Assembly (NCBI GenBank): GCA_003013855.2 | Contig: ML058407.1 | Coordinates: 3,162,001 to 3,226,000 of the forward strand | DNA length: 64,000 nucleotides | Direction: 5' to 3' | Origin: Liriodendron chinense | Taxonomy: Eukaryota > Streptophyta > Magnoliopsida > Magnoliales > Magnoliaceae | Shown here: positions 34,034 through 43,639 of the stretch, one piece after another | How the letters are laid out: each line of letters starts with the position of its first letter | Numbering within the stretch: position 1 is the first letter of the stretch | Made by a program: the position numbers and the translations under genes | Notes under the pieces: generated by a model | What the model saw: only the letters and a program-made list of their open reading frames with translations | Databases searched by the model: none | What the model was told of the DNA's origin: nothing

Positions 34034-34654
34034 TCAATTCGCGGAGGGCTCCTTCATCGCAACGATTCTTCCCCGTTCAAGAAGAACTGTTTTCGTAATC
34101 GAATTACGAAATAGATATACGAACTGTATAGGATCATTCGCTGGAATGGGATAAGTGATTCTTTTATGGGATCCCAATGGGATATTCGAATCCACTGAAG
34201 ATGCAATAGGTATTTGTGATCGATCAGCTTCAAGTATGACCGAGGACTTTCTATCTGCATCCATAATAACTACACAATCTGGTTGTTGGTTCGACCCGAA
34301 ATTGATCTTCTTGTTTCTCGAACGGATTTTTTTCGGACTTGAACAATTGGTCAAAAAACCCCCGATCCTCCATTGAGAATCATTGATACAGCCGATTCTC
34401 GTCGCCATTTGTTCCATTATCTCATCGAATAACGAATTGGTATTTACAAAGAAGGAACGGCCTTTTTGACGAATGGGAGATCCTATAAAATGACAAGCGT
34501 TTCGTAAACAAATCAGTGTTTTGTCTGAATCGAGAATAGCAATTCCATTTCTGGAACCACAGATATAGACTTTGAAATGGTGAGCAGCTACCCGACGGCC
34601 TAGATGTGCGTTCGTACTCAGTAATTTTTGAATAACAATAGAATGGATTGTCAT
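34034..34654 (-). CDS. rps2: Mitochondrial-type ribosomal protein S2, open copy in a nuclear insertion
   Basis: The 206-codon frame begins MTIHSIVIQKLLSTNAHLGRR and runs without a stop to AMKEPSAN. It shows the S2 signature: the N-terminal LLSTNAHLG (bacterial LLEAGVHFGH), then IYICG-type strand and DSDKTLICLRNACHF, and the C-terminal VVIMDADR, IPIASSVDSN and ITYPIPAND blocks that correspond to bacterial PD..........AI..NIP..G.VDTN...VDY.IPGND. In the organelle the product is a 30S-type small-subunit component. Length is close to the bacterial protein core; some plant mitochondrial versions have a long C-terminal extension that is absent here. Organellar promoters would not be used in the nucleus, so expression is unlikely. 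The intact frame suggests recent transfer. Confidence 0.9.
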   Translation of the reverse strand: MTIHSIVIQKLLSTNAHLGRRVAAHHFKVYICGSRNGIAILDSDKTLICLRNACHFIGSPIRQKGRSFFVNTNSLFDEIMEQMATRIGCINDSQWRIGGFLTNCSSPKKIRSRNKKINFGSNQQPDCVVIMDADRKSSVILEADRSQIPIASSVDSNIPLGSHKRITYPIPANDPIQFVYLFRNSITKTVLLERGRIVAMKEPSAN

Positions 34655-35691
34655 TTTTGTTTTCGTTTCTCGAGTTGGCTCAGGTGGTTAGTTTAGTAGA
34701 GAAGAGAATAGGTTCGTGCACAGATTTACGTTCAATAATCCCTGGTTCACTTGACCACTTCTATCTCTGTGACTTTTTCGTTAATGAACGGGGTAAACTG
34801 ATTTTTTTTTCTTCTGCAATTCTAGAAGAACGGCCTGAAGGGTCTCCGTATCCGTTTCTTCGGAGACCTCCAGGTCGTTATTCATTATGCTCTCAGCTAT
34901 ATCGGAATAGCAGGTTTCAACTGCCGGGAAATGAACCGACAGTCGTCGTAGCCGACAGGGAAATGAACCAGATCTTGTAATTCTCTTCTGAGCGTCGCTA
35001 TTACAACTTCTAGTTCACCCTATGAAACAGGCTGAGAGTATGTGAGCTGCGTCTGAGATATCTGCTTTGAGGAAAGCTGGCATGTTCCCTCTTTTAAATA
35101 TGTTTGCTTAGTCCCCATTCCTGGTAGTCTAGCTCAGTCTGTCCCTTGTCTGTCCATTCCTTTAGTTTGGCGAAGGGCCTCGTCGCTTCTTTCTGGCGAC
35201 ACTCTTCTGGCGACTAGCTTCTCCAGTGGGTGGCTTGGTAAGCAAGCTACCTTCAGCATCGGTCAAATCCCTATCAATAATAGGTCGGAATGGTGGGGAA
35301 GGAGGCCCTCCCTACTTCAATGGAAAAGGGGGAATCGCCGTTTCACAGCCGCCCCTCTACTTATACCTTTCGCCCAACATGATCACGAACGAAGACAGAG
35401 AATTGCGTAGATAGGAGGACGAAACGAACCAACCCACTTGTCCTGATAGGAACGATTGAGGAAAGAAAGAGAATGGTGGCCCCTTTCGCCCAGGGGACAT
35501 CGTCGGAGAACAATGTCGGGGACAGGGGGAGAACCCTCCGTTGGTTACAGTTTTGATGAGGCCTGCAGTGACTTTTTCCCGTGGCAATCCACTTCTATGT
35601 GCTTAGTATGAAACAGAGAAAAAGGAGAGAAAGCCAAAGGATTCCATAGCAACTCCAAGATATACAAGGGAATCAAAGACGAAATGACCCC

Positions 35692-35883
35692 ATGAAAGAA
35701 GACTCAAAGATACAATACAAAAGGATATCAACATTCATGGCAGATCGAACATTTCAATGGCACTCTATCATAATCCTTTTCCTGTGTATGGACTGGACCG
35801 GCACCATTAGCGCTGTCTGGGAGGCCTTTTTCGGCTTTTTTGTGCTTGGGGTCATGCCGGTTTCCACTAGTCTATTAGTTTAA
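35692..35883 (+). CDS. Unrecognised 63-codon frame with hydrophobic segments
   Basis: It starts MKEDSKIQYKRISTF and has two hydrophobic stretches (SIIILFLCMDWTG and AFFGFFVLGVMPVSTSLLV), so it could encode a small membrane peptide. I cannot assign it to a known mitochondrial gene. It may be a chance frame. Confidence 0.25.
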   Translation: MKEDSKIQYKRISTFMADRTFQWHSIIILFLCMDWTGTISAVWEAFFGFFVLGVMPVSTSLLV

Positions 35884-36184
35884 GAAAGTAGTCAAGTGGA
35901 CAATTGATTTGTCTCTCTCCCAACCGAACTACCATTCCTTGCCTCTAACCTGCTCTCAAAGAGTGAGCTAACAAAGTCCCTGAATGGGCTTTCCATCCTT
36001 CTTTTGTTTGTGTCCGGTCCGTTGTGTTTTTTTTTTAAGGTCATTGCTTGTTGCCAGCAGGGCTGGCCCGGGACTTCTGAAAAGGTTTTAGGTTCCGCAT
36101 GAACACTGGCAAGAAAGGCACGATCTTTGGGATTTCAGAGGACACTTTTCTCCTTTCCTTCCATAGGATTTTTAATGCGAGAAG

Positions 36185-36185
<1 letters not shown>

Positions 36186-36227
<42 letters not shown>
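36186..36227. repeat. 42-base poly-C run
   Basis: An uninterrupted C homopolymer within the mitochondrial-type DNA. With the 32-base G run at 18190 it is one of two very long homopolymers in the same insertion. Exact length may be unreliable. Confidence 0.85.
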
Positions 36228-36472
36228 ACTTACTCCATAGGGCCTTAGGAGAGATTGGATCTGGAGACAAGGAAGCGAACTTCGTCAGAAGCGACTAGTC
36301 TCTCGAATGCCTCTTGACTACAGTATAGTCTAGTAGAGTCTAGTATCCCGCCTCTGTACTATAGTATGGTCTAGTCTTTCCAATGCCTCCTTCCTTGCCG
36401 CCAACGCGATCAGGGCGAGCGGATGAGGGGTATGAGATCGATTCCCTTTAAAGGAGGAGTGTAGAGTGACGA

Positions 36473-36500
36473 CTGATGAATTTTTGAAGATGTACCAACT
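36473..36500 (+). repeat. 28-bp direct repeat, right copy
   Basis: Identical to 17421-17448. Reading continues from here into the Tat A antisense gene. Confidence 0.9.
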
Positions 36501-37223
36501 TAAGAAAGCCCTATCCAGTGAGGGTTGGTACTACTTCTCCTACTGGCACTAGAGAACTTTATTTTGGGGAATCCCTCTTCAAACTATCCCCCATGGAGGA
36601 GACAATGGTTCTATGTCTCTAGTAACTAGGAGTCTGACGTGGGGTCCAACCCTAGGGGACATAATGTCAGTCGCTTCTTTTGCAAAGGTGGGTGAATTTT
36701 TACTCCTATGTGAATATGACCAAGATTTTATTTCTGTTACTTATTTCTATTGTTGACTTACTACTTCTTGTTTCCAGCTGGAAAGAAACCCAGCTTGAGA
36801 GGAGGAATCAACGAGAAGATCATTAAAGTCTTTAAGTTGTTGGAGGACAACAGGAACATCAATCTCTCCCTTTCACTTTCGAGACTTGCTGCTTTCGGAC
36901 TTGAAGCGATGGTGAACATAGGAGAGAAGAGGGGAGTGTTGGGAGTGCTGCCCTGCCTGAAGGGCACTAACTCGAAGAAGCAGAAGAAGACGGCGTCTGG
37001 TTCCTCAAATCTTCCCACACAAACAGATGAGCCTGCTCACGGCTCGCAGCCGCTCAACCCTTCCTCAGCAGAAGTTGCAGCAACCCCCCCAGCTAGTTCT
37101 CACAACCAGCCGATAATTGACATAATTGATAACTCACTAAGGGGTGACGAGGCAGGGCCAAGTCATCCTTCGAGTGGAGGGGGTCACGAGCCTTGTTTAC
37201 ACAACAAAATTGCCTTCCTGTAA
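36473..37223 (+). pseudogene. Antisense gene of Tat A, continuation with intron
   Basis: After the repeat the frame gives KKALSSEGWYYFSYWH, a stop, then GHNVSRFFCK, aligned with Tat C. A GT-AG intron is inferred at 36688-36777 (90 bp, pyrimidine-rich 3' end); joining the exons restores the reading into GKKPSLRGGINEKIIKV, as in Tat C. Exon 2 continues through VNIGEKRGVLGVLPCLKGTNSKKQKK (basic) and PIIDIIDNSLRGDEAGPS, and stops at 37221-37223, next to Tat B. In-frame stops and an indel before 36660 show it is dead. Confidence 0.7.
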
Positions 37224-37949
37224 TGTGGGGGAATTAAGAGTCACATTCCAATATTAGATAAGAGAAATAGAAGAGCATTCATCATTTCATTTTATTCATT
37301 TACTGAGTTCTTTATACATTTCATATTTACATCCTCACTTGATTCTAGAATAAATTGTACATTGTACTAAAAATGTCATATATTCAGAATGGGATTTCGG
37401 CAGAACTTCAACGTATTTTTCTTTCATCCTGTCTCGATGATAGGGAAATAGCCTAGCCAAAGCATTCTAGAATTTATCCATTTGCTTGGAAAGGAAAGAA
37501 AGATTCAGAAGCCCTCATGCATCCTTCACAATGAGGAATAGGTTCCTTCTGGAGAACTTTACGTGACTTGCGGCAAGCATCCTCCTGCCCAACTCTTCTA
37601 GTCTTCTCTCTTCGCTTTTTCAATCGGGCAACATCTCCCCTCGTTCATCTTTTGTCCTTGGGGTCCCTACTTCGTTCGACCCGAGAATAAGAGAACTCGA
37701 GATCCGCTCCGTACCTCTGAGAACCTCTGGAGCTCTAAACTTCAAAATCAAGTCCCAAATGAAGACCCCAATGGGGGTATTTATAGGCAAATGCGGTCAT
37801 TTCCGCGTCAAGTGCAACCCACCAAACATCCGCTTTCTGCGACCCACGGCAAGTGCACATTTCCTGCACTTTCCTTGTTATCTTCTGCTTTCTTTCTGAA
37901 TCTCTCTTGAATCTTTTCTTTTTCTTGTTTCTTCATTTTTCATGTCTCA
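37224..37949 (-). mobile_element. 3' LTR of Tat-like element B
   Basis: It begins TGTGGGGGAATTAAGAG right after the broken Tat A gene and ends near CATGTCTCA. The complement of a polypurine tract (GATGCCCCCTTTC, 37953-37965) follows, as in A and C. It contains TATTTATAGG at about 37780 (on the plus strand) and no gene. The 5' LTR of element B is not in the window. Confidence 0.65.
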
Positions 37950-37965
37950 ATAGATGCCCCCTTTC

Positions 37966-38382
37966 AAGCTTGATCTGAAGAAAATCACTTCTTCTGAAGA
38001 TCCGGGTTGAAAATAGCCTCACTTTGAAAAATCTTCAAAACTTTCCGTGACCTGCGGCAAGCTCCTTGAATGGCCTATAAATACCTCACCACTTCATCAT
38101 TTCTTCATTTCCTCTCTTCACGGTGAAGCACTGAGGCATCTTTATGCAACTCGCAACAAGTGCCTGTGCTTTACGTGGTCCGCGGCAAGCGACTTTCAGT
38201 TTGTAAAATTTTCTAAGTATTGAAATTCTGCCAAAATTCTTTCCAGTTTAGAACATTCTTCTTCTTTCTCTTAATCTTTATTTGAAGTCTTAATTTTTTG
38301 ATAACTATACTTCTTCTAGATTTTTTAAATATATCTTCATTTCTTCAACTAACTATCATTTTTTTCCATAAAAATAGATTCG
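37966..38382 (+). promoter_or_regulatory. Antisense promoter and leader of Tat B
   Basis: CTATAAATA at 38075-38083 is a strong TATA-box match. It is followed by an AT- and pyrimidine-rich leader up to the ATG that is now split from it by Tat C (start codon at 49945-49947). The layout matches the region before the antisense gene in A and C. Confidence 0.55.
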
Positions 38383-38387
38383 TCATT

Positions 38388-39099
38388 GTTTACGTCGAAT
38401 TTGGTAACAAGATCCTCCAAACGTTCACCTTCCTTCAAGGTAACTTCCTTTCAAACCTGAAAGAACATAAGAGAAAAACTAAGGGTGGCCGGTGTCCAGC
38501 CGTTGGCCCTCCGAAGCTTAAGTCAGATGGGGCATGGTTGTAAAAGGAAACAACGGGATATGAGCTTAGGGATTGTGTACCTTTCTCATCTATGAGGCCA
38601 TCTATTTATATAGATTCAAGTGATCTAATCTGTTACGCAAGACGTTAAGATTACTGCTGATTTTCGGGGATAAGGTGTTTATCCTGTTGATCCTTAGATA
38701 AGGGAATGGCCTGGTCCAATTAGACATCTGGTCGATTACGTTCCCTGATGGTAATCCCCTAAGGTTCGGAGCCACGAACAAAGATAAGCCTAAAATCGGT
38801 CTATATGGGCTGCTGGTACTAAAAAGGCAGGGGACGATCGGGCTCGGGGATAACTTCTCACATATTGAGATGCAGAACCTTTCGACGACCACAAATCGAG
38901 ATGTTCGCATATTCTGAAGTGTATACCGTACTTTCTCGATATGCGAGCCTCGACCAACTCGGTGGTTCGGAAGTTGCGTACCATACTTTTCCAATATGCG
39001 AGCCTCGACCATGAGGGCTCGTAGGCTGAATACTATCATAAAGGCGCTCACAGGCCTCGAGTCTTCGTTATCTTCGACCACTGCAATTTGGCTATAACA
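38388..39099 (-). mobile_element. 3' LTR of Tat-like element C
   Basis: 712 bp, nearly identical to 49226-49941 apart from a few substitutions and small indels. The complement of the polypurine tract (GATGCCCCCCAAGTCC, 39100-39115) follows directly. Confidence 0.9.
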
Positions 39100-39299
39100 G
39101 ATGCCCCCCAAGTCCTTACCGTCAAGGAGTCTAAGGGAAGGACTTACTTACTGGCACGCATAACTGCCTAATGCCTTTCTCAGAGATGAAGCCGTACATG
39201 ATTAGACTGTCATTAATGAGCGCCAGCTTTCCGCAGCTTTTCGGCAGAGAGGAAATGAAGAGGCATCTGCCACGTATCTGCAAAATTAATAATAATGCT

Positions 39300-39571
39300 C
39301 GTTTGACTGCTGTGCCAAACGAACGATCGCCGCGTGTCACCATATCTTGAGGAATGATTGCTTATAAATATACGGAGCCTACAAAGCTTTCAAAATTTCA
39401 TCTGAGGTTTACGAAAGTTCTTCCTCTCTTCTTGCTTCCTTCTTTCCTCTGGCGTAACTTCCTTTCTGTGGTGAAACTCCGTTCCTTCGATTCCTTCTGG
39501 TATAGCTTCGTCCTTCATTCTTCCTCTTTCTCAAAGTACGATTTTCCTCCCTCTTTTTATCTTAAACAACC
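39300..39571 (+). promoter_or_regulatory. Putative antisense promoter and leader of Tat C
   Basis: CTTATAAATA at 39361-39370 is a TATA-box match, with CGGAGCC just downstream as in Tat A. A pyrimidine-rich leader of about 200 bp precedes the ATG at 39572. Function is inferred from sequence and position. Confidence 0.55.
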
Positions 39572-40193
39572 ATGGCGGGGGATTCTGATGAGGAGACCGT
39601 CCCCCTGGGGGATGCTACCCCAGAATCTTCTTCCTCCAACAATGTAAGGGTTTCGGCCGGAAGATACTCTTCGTCCGGGTACCCTTCCATATAGACGGAG
39701 GAACGACTGAGTGAGTTACGGGAAAGGTACCAAGTTCCCAACTCAGTTATTTTTCGGTTGCCCAGAGAGGGAGAAACCCCAGACTCACCTCCTCCTGGTT
39801 GTGTAGCCCTTTATGAGTATTTCTTCATCCTTGGGGTGCGCCTTCCCTTTCACCCCTTCATTCGCGGCGTACTCCGGAGTTATAAGATTGCCCCGGGGCA
39901 ACTTATTGTAAACGGTTGGAGAGTAATCCTGAGCTCTTTTGTTCTTTGGGCGCAAGCCGATAACGGAGAGTTAACTGCAGAAGAGTTCCTCCGAATGTAC
40001 CAACTCAAGAAAGCTCCCTCCAGCGAAGGCTGGTATTACCTATGTTACTGGCACTGGGATAATTTTGTCTTGGGGAAACCCTCTTCGAATTACCCCAGAT
40101 GGAGGAAACGCTGGTTTTATGCTTTCGGGAGCTGGGAGTCTGAGACAGGGTCCACCTTTGGGGGCCATAACGTGAGCCGATTTTTCGGTGAAG
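39572..40193 (+). pseudogene. Antisense gene of Tat C, exon 1 (Transposase_28-like)
   Basis: It begins MAGDSDEETVPLGDATPES. After a stop at 39692-39694 the frame continues with LRERYQVPNSVI, EGETPDSPPPGCVALYEYFFILGVRLPFHPF, LRSYKIAPGQLIVNGWRV, EEFLRMYQLKKAPSSEGWYYLCYW and GHNVSRFF. This is the conserved core of the plant putative gypsy-type transposon protein family; its biochemical role is not established. One nonsense codon is the only clear lesion in this exon. Exon 1 ends at 40193 before GTGGGTG. Confidence 0.75.
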
Positions 40194-40273
40194 GTGGGTG
40201 TAGCTTCACTCTTCCTAGATTTATGAACCAACTTTGGATTCTCTGCTTATCTAACCTTTGCTCATGTTTGCAG
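40194..40273 (+). other. Inferred spliceosomal intron in the antisense gene (Tat C)
   Basis: It starts GTGGGTGTAGC and ends TCATGTTTGCAG, 80 bp. Splicing joins SRFFGEG to VPTAGKLNLKGG in frame. Tat A has a GT-AG intron at the same codon. Confidence 0.65.
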
Positions 40274-40950
40274 GTGTTCCGACTGCGGGGAAGCTGAACC
40301 TGAAAGGAGGAATTCACGAGAAGATCGTGAAGGTTTACAAGTTACCTGCTCGTGACAGGCACATTGAGGCTTGTTTGTCAGCCTCTCGACTCACAGCTGC
40401 GGGGTTGATATCTTGCGAGGAGGTCGCGATGACGAACGTGGGGGAGAAGAGAGGGTTGCTACCTCGCTTGAAGGGCACCGGCTCGAAAAGACAGAAGAAG
40501 ACATCTGCCTGTCCCTCTCACCCATCTAATCGACCGGATGGGACTGCCCAAGTTCCACAACCGTGTGAACCTCTTCCCGATACTACGGTAACTGCGCCAG
40601 TGGCTTCTGCTGCACCGGTGGTTCCTCCCGAACCACCAGTTATTGATATTATTAACAATTCCCAGAGAAATGATGGGGCGGGGTCAAGTTGCCCCCCAGC
40701 CGAAGAACCTCGCGAGCTAGAAGGTGCTCGTGAGTTGATTCCTACTCTCGAGCAGACCGCTGCTCAAGATGCAAGCCCGGCTGGGCTAGTCGTAACCCAG
40801 CCCTCCAAAGTCGGGACATTCACCATCCCTAGCCACCTACACCCAATCTGCAAATTTCTTTTTGACAACATCTCCCCCCAAACTTTTGGTGCCCTCCCCG
40901 AACCAAGTCCTAAAGACCTCTCTCTTGACGCGGGAGTGAGGATGGTCTAG
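40274..40950 (+). pseudogene. Antisense gene of Tat C, exon 2
   Basis: It encodes KLNLKGGIHEKIVKVYKLPA, a basic patch GTGSKRQKKTS (possible nuclear localisation signal), a P/A-rich linker, PPVIDIINNSQRNDGAGSS and an acidic-polar region ending GVRMV with a stop at 40948-40950. A second intron may follow (GTAAAATATG at 40951 to TCCTGCAAG at about 41038), but the frame does not close cleanly, so it is only suggested. Confidence 0.65.
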
Positions 40951-41331
40951 GTAAAATATGCTCTGATTTGACCCTGTTTTTTGCTTTCTTTGTTGACTTT
41001 TGAATGCTTATCTCATAGTCTTCCTCCTGTCCTGCAAGGCTTGGACCTCATCATACGAACGAGGTGTGATATCCTCACCGCCTGTTGAACCTCCAATTTA
41101 TACATTGCATTGCCCATTACACTACATGGTTTGCATGATTTTCATGGTTTAAAGGCCCACCTAACACGTGTTTCTGTGATTGTACGGATGAGAGTGGATT
41201 TCATCAAATTGGAGCCAAAAGAATGTATTTGAAGACATTGCATGAAGTCCTAGGATGGACCAAAGAAAGAAGAAGAAAAAGGGAGAAAAGAGAATGAAGA
41301 AAAGAAGAAAAAGTGGAAGAAAAACAAGGCT

Positions 41332-41614
41332 GACCGGTCGTCTGACCGGTCAGCCACATAAAAGAAGTAAATGGAAGGAGGCCGACCGGTCTTGACCGGT
41401 CGGCCAGGAAGGCTGGACACATTGCAGAAAATCAGCCTGACCGGTCATGACCGGTCGGCTATAGGCACTGGATGAAGGATAAATCAGCCCGACCGGTCAT
41501 GACCGGTCGGGTATGCACGCTGGAACAATGGACAGTCCACACCGACCGGTCATGACCGGTCGGCTGTGCTCTCTGGAGTATTTGAAAAGCCAGGCCGACC
41601 GGTCACGACCGGTC
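41332..41614. repeat. Six paired GACCGGTC palindromes at 52-55 bp spacing
   Basis: Units start at 41332, 41384, 41439, 41491, 41544 and 41597 (steps 52, 55, 52, 53, 53). All but the first are two GACCGGTC octamers separated by two bases; where those are AT, GACCGGTCATGACCGGTC is a perfect 18-bp palindrome. Spacers share CTGGA. Confidence 0.95.
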
Positions 41615-41881
41615 GGCTCTGCGTAAGAAGAATCCTTTCTAATTCGAGACTCCGAAAATTGCTGCGCAAGGCGTAGGATTTCGCAGAATCCGACGCAAGG
41701 GAGGATTGTTGCTATAAAAGGCCACCTAGGGGCTCTCCCTAAGGTATCAGAGAAGAGAAGGAACGTGAGTTTGGAGGCTGAAGGCGACTGTGGGGCGTCT
41801 GCAACATCTATCTTCGGGTTTTTCTAGTTTTATGCTTTATTTCAGAGTTTTTAGTTGTTGCATGACTATGCTCGGCTAAAA

Positions 41882-41903
41882 CCTCTCAGCTAAGGCTGAG
41901 AGG
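41882..41903 (+). other. Leader hairpin, reference copy
   Basis: CCTCTCAGC, TAAG, GCTGAGAGG: a perfect 9-bp stem with a 4-nt loop, about 160 bp downstream of the TATA box, hence probably in the transcribed leader. Confidence 0.75.
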
Positions 41904-42511
41904 TGAAGCTTGTAGCCAGTTCTATGTTAATTTCAGTTTGATTTAAGTATTTTTCAATTCAAAGTTGATTTTTCTTATGTTTCAGTCCAATAGGTGGTAG
42001 TTTGAGATGTCTTATCTGAGTTTATGTGCTCCGGACATGAATTCCTTTTAATTCTCTGAGATTATCACAGGTTGCTTGTTTAGATTCGAATTATAGTAAT
42101 CCTTGAGCAGGCCATAGTCCATAGGCATGGCTGTTACTCCGCAGGCTATGAATTTGAATTCTACATTGATTGAATGGACTTGAACTTGGAAGTTCAACTT
42201 GAATTGGATGAATGTGTGTGAATGCTTTACTTTCCAACTAGATGAGAGATAGGACTTCAAATCTAGTTGTGTTCTCTACTTGGATTGACTGAATTGACAT
42301 AGGATTGCTACAAGTGGATCCTTGAAAGCCTTAGTACATTAAATCTCTGATTTTTTTTCATTAAGTTACTGTTTTAATTAAACATCCCATTGAATCTGAA
42401 TTTACTCTATTAAACTGAGTTGCTGAAGTAATTAGGAAGTTGTTACTCTTTCCTTGTGGATCGACCTCGGTCTTACCGAGATTTATTACTACATCGCAGC
42501 CTTACACTTGA

Positions 42512-42587
42512 GGCGAGCGAACACCGCCCGTCGTATAATAGATGAGGCCGGCGAGCGAACACCGCCCGTCGTATAATAGATGAGGCC
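42512..42587. repeat. 38-bp tandem duplication across the solo-LTR junction
   Basis: Two exact copies (42512-42549 and 42550-42587) begin GGCGAGCGAACACCGCCCG. Each includes the last 12 bases of the LTR, the CCGCC target duplication and flanking element DNA, so it arose after the LTR inserted. Confidence 0.9.
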
Positions 42588-43244
42588 GAGGGGAAGAGGA
42601 TTGCCTTGGAAAAGGCGGTCCACGGAAGGGACCAGGTCATTAAGTCTCGCGAGACCTTGATCGCGAAGATGACTGAGGAGAGAAAGATCCTCATCGAAAA
42701 GGTCCAAGTCCTGACTGACAGATATTAGGCTTTGGACTCGAACTTCGCCAAGCTCACGGAGATGAAGGAGAAGGTAGAGAGAGAAAGAGAGATTTTTCGT
42801 CAAGACAAGATCTCGCTGGAGGAGCAGCTCGCAGAAAGCAAGTCGTAGCTCAAGGAAGTTAGTGACAATTTGGAGAAAGAACGCTCCACCCTTGCGCAGC
42901 TCAAGGATGACTCGATCCATTGGGAGGAGGAGAGAGTGGCCCTTGTCAAGATGCTCTCCGAAGAAGGGGCCCGAGCCATCATGGAGTTCTGGACTTCGCA
43001 GCTGTACGATGATGAAAGATATGAGTCGTACGATGCTGGTCGCGACTTCGCATTGCGAGTGGTGCAGCGAATGTCTCCATCTTTCGATATGGGAGAGTTC
43101 GAAAAGGTCACGGCTATCATAGCTGCGGAGGAAAGAGCGGCCACTGAGAACGAGGTGACTGAGGTCACTCAAGCGGGAGGGGTCTCGGAAGTGGGCCCTG
43201 AGGCTGAGAGTACTGCTCCTCCCCCGACCGATGCGCAAGGATGA
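42588..43244 (+). pseudogene. Antisense gene of Tat C, coiled-coil C-terminal part
   Basis: The frame resumes after the solo LTR with EGKRIALEKAVHGRDQVIKSRETLIAK and further heptad-like charged stretches (MKEKVERERE, LKEVSDNLEKERSTLAQL). These predict a long coiled coil, broken by stops near 42727 and 42846. From 42870 an open stretch of 124 codons runs to the end: EEGARAIMEFWTSQLYDDERYESYDAGRDFALRVV, then an acidic tail ending PPTDAQG. It ends convergently about 400 bp from the integrase end; 43245-43639 is non-coding. Confidence 0.65.
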
Positions 43245-43639
43245 CCATCTTTCTTCTTTTTATCCATCTAATGTATCAGTTTTTGCTTTTCGTTTGTAAA
43301 CAAATTGACTTTTGTAGTCAATGAGATGAATGAGAAAAAACATTTTGATAATATTATTTGCATCCTATTTCTCCTTCTTTCGGTTCTTGATTTCTCATGT
43401 ACTGAATGCCTTCGTACTTAACTCACGAAGCAATGAGTTAGGCTCTATCCGGGGGTCTTGGTGACCATGTCCGCGTGGAGATAGACTGATCTATCGATTG
43501 AGGCTTTGATTCTACCAAGGGCAGAAGATTGGCCAAGAGAATGTGTGTATTCTCTTCGGGCTATTCGGGTCCAATCAAATGGAGTAGCAACCAAAAGACA
43601 ATCCACCTTTATTCGAACATCGTTTAAACTTACATCGAA

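Larger units (their letters stand above)
33020..36472. other. Mitochondrial-type DNA inserted in the nuclear genome (right segment)
   Basis: This segment lies between the Tekay target duplication and the right 28-bp repeat. It carries a complete mitochondrial-type rps2 frame, and its base composition and style (mixed GC, many short frames, no plant LTR features) differ from the flanks. Other frames (33042-33473, 33629-34114, 35226-35414) match nothing I recognise. The last 250 bp (36228-36472) hold no gene. The right limit may be a few bases left of 36472, because Tat A homology seems to begin around 36460. Confidence 0.75.
41083..42523 (+). mobile_element. Athila-type solo LTR inside the Tat C antisense gene
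   Basis: It begins TGTTGAACCTCCAATTTATAC and ends CTTGAGGCGAGCGAACA, flanked by CCGCC (41078-41082 and 42524-42528), a perfect duplication. There is no internal region. It has a regular palindrome array (41332-41614), CTATAAAAGG at about 41713-41722, the leader hairpin (41882-41903) and the conserved U5 end TTACTACATCGCAGCCTTAC. A later 38-bp tandem duplication spans its right junction. Confidence 0.9.

Noticed and set aside
33020..36472. Transfer RNA or further mitochondrial genes near rps2
   Set aside because: I found no cloverleaf or recognisable protein besides rps2; short frames there were kept only as unassigned.
40951..41038. Second intron in the Tat C antisense gene
   Set aside because: GT and AG borders are present, but exon frames do not join cleanly and the equivalent part of Tat A is missing, so it was not annotated as a feature.
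42489..43238. 249-codon minus-strand frame over the antisense gene
   Set aside because: The plus-strand coiled-coil reading is conserved in style with the upstream exons and matches the known layout; the minus frame has no recognisable domain.
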